In this document: positions 6,895 through 6,989 of the stretch, piece by piece | Layout: every line of letters begins with the position of its first letter | Position numbering within the stretch: position 1 is the stretch's first letter | Assembly (NCBI GenBank): GCA_003557085.1 | Contig: PWPR01000062.1 | Location: 1-6,989 of the forward strand | Source: Clostridia bacterium | GTDB lineage: Bacteria; Bacillota; UBA994; PWPR01 | Reading direction: 5' to 3' | Length of the DNA stretch: 6,989 nt | Program-made: the position numbers and the translations under genes | The notes under the pieces: generated by a model | Databases searched by the model: none | Told to the model about the DNA's origin: nothing | The model's input: the letters and a program-made list of their open reading frames with translations, nothing else

Positions 6895-6921
6895 TCTATA
6901 GAAGTTATTTAGTTTAGTCAA
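6895..6921 (-). promoter_or_regulatory. Candidate promoter of the MFS transporter gene
   Basis: The minus strand shows TTGACT (6916-6921) and TATAGA (6895-6900), each 5 of 6 to consensus, but the spacer is only 15 nt, which is short. Initiation near 6888 would leave a leader of about 22 nt before ATG 6865. The short spacer may mean an activator is needed or that the true boxes differ. Confidence 0.4.
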
Positions 6922-6940
6922 TATATATTTTTTAAATTAT

Positions 6941-6976
6941 TAAGGAAAGGTACTATTCGTTAAGTAAAGGTGGTAT
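6941..6976. repeat. Imperfect 16-bp direct repeat, 20-bp period, upstream of the transporter promoter
   Basis: TAAGGAAAGGTACTAT (6941-6956) and TAAGTAAAGGTGGTAT (6961-6976) match at 13 of 16 positions. They begin 20 bp apart, about two helical turns, and lie roughly 53-88 bp upstream of the proposed transporter start site. The placement suits tandem binding sites for a regulator on one DNA face. This is inference; the copies could also regulate a gene beyond the right edge. Confidence 0.5.
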
Positions 6977-6989
6977 AGCATGATTTAAA

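Noticed and set aside
6966..6989. Plus-strand AAGG-like site followed by ATG at 6980
   Set aside because: The ATG is followed by ATT and then TAA, so it cannot start a gene.

Overview
The window looks like a low-GC, AT-rich chromosome segment from a member of the Bacillota, most likely a Clostridia-type anaerobe. The grounds are purine-rich Shine-Dalgarno sites such as AGGAGGG, A/T-ending codons, sigma-A-like promoters, U-tract terminators and the protein families present. No ribosomal RNA or other marker gene is present, so a finer placement would be guesswork. All six genes are on the minus strand, so transcription runs from high to low coordinates.

In order of transcription the genes are: (1) a 12-helix MFS transporter of the YcxA / oxalate-formate-antiporter-like type; (2) a branched-chain amino acid aminotransferase (BCAT) with its own extended -10 promoter; (3) a D-2-hydroxyacid dehydrogenase; (4) a cytoplasmic M14 zinc carboxypeptidase 57 bp downstream of it, ended by a clear intrinsic terminator; (5) a stand-alone DUF2156 (MprF C-terminal-like) acyltransferase; (6) an Eis-like GNAT acetyltransferase that overlaps gene 5 and runs off the left edge.

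Genes 1-4 suggest a small peptide / amino-acid / 2-oxoacid module. The peptidase could release amino acids, BCAT would interconvert branched-chain amino acids and 2-oxoacids, the dehydrogenase would interconvert 2-oxoacids and D-2-hydroxyacids, and the transporter could carry a small carboxylate. Linking them is inference from neighbourhood and family chemistry. Genes 5-6 form a separate two-gene acyltransferase unit.

Three observations stand out. First, the DUF2156 gene has no usable ATG, GTG, TTG or CTG for its conserved N-terminus; an ATT codon sits 7 nt after a near-perfect Shine-Dalgarno, so it probably starts at ATT or has lost its start codon. Second, at two junctions a terminator hairpin and the next gene's promoter overlap. 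Third, a 16-bp imperfect direct repeat with a 20-bp period lies upstream of the transporter promoter and may be a regulator site. I found no CRISPR array, mobile element, tRNA or rRNA. No gene-free stretch reaches 300 bases.
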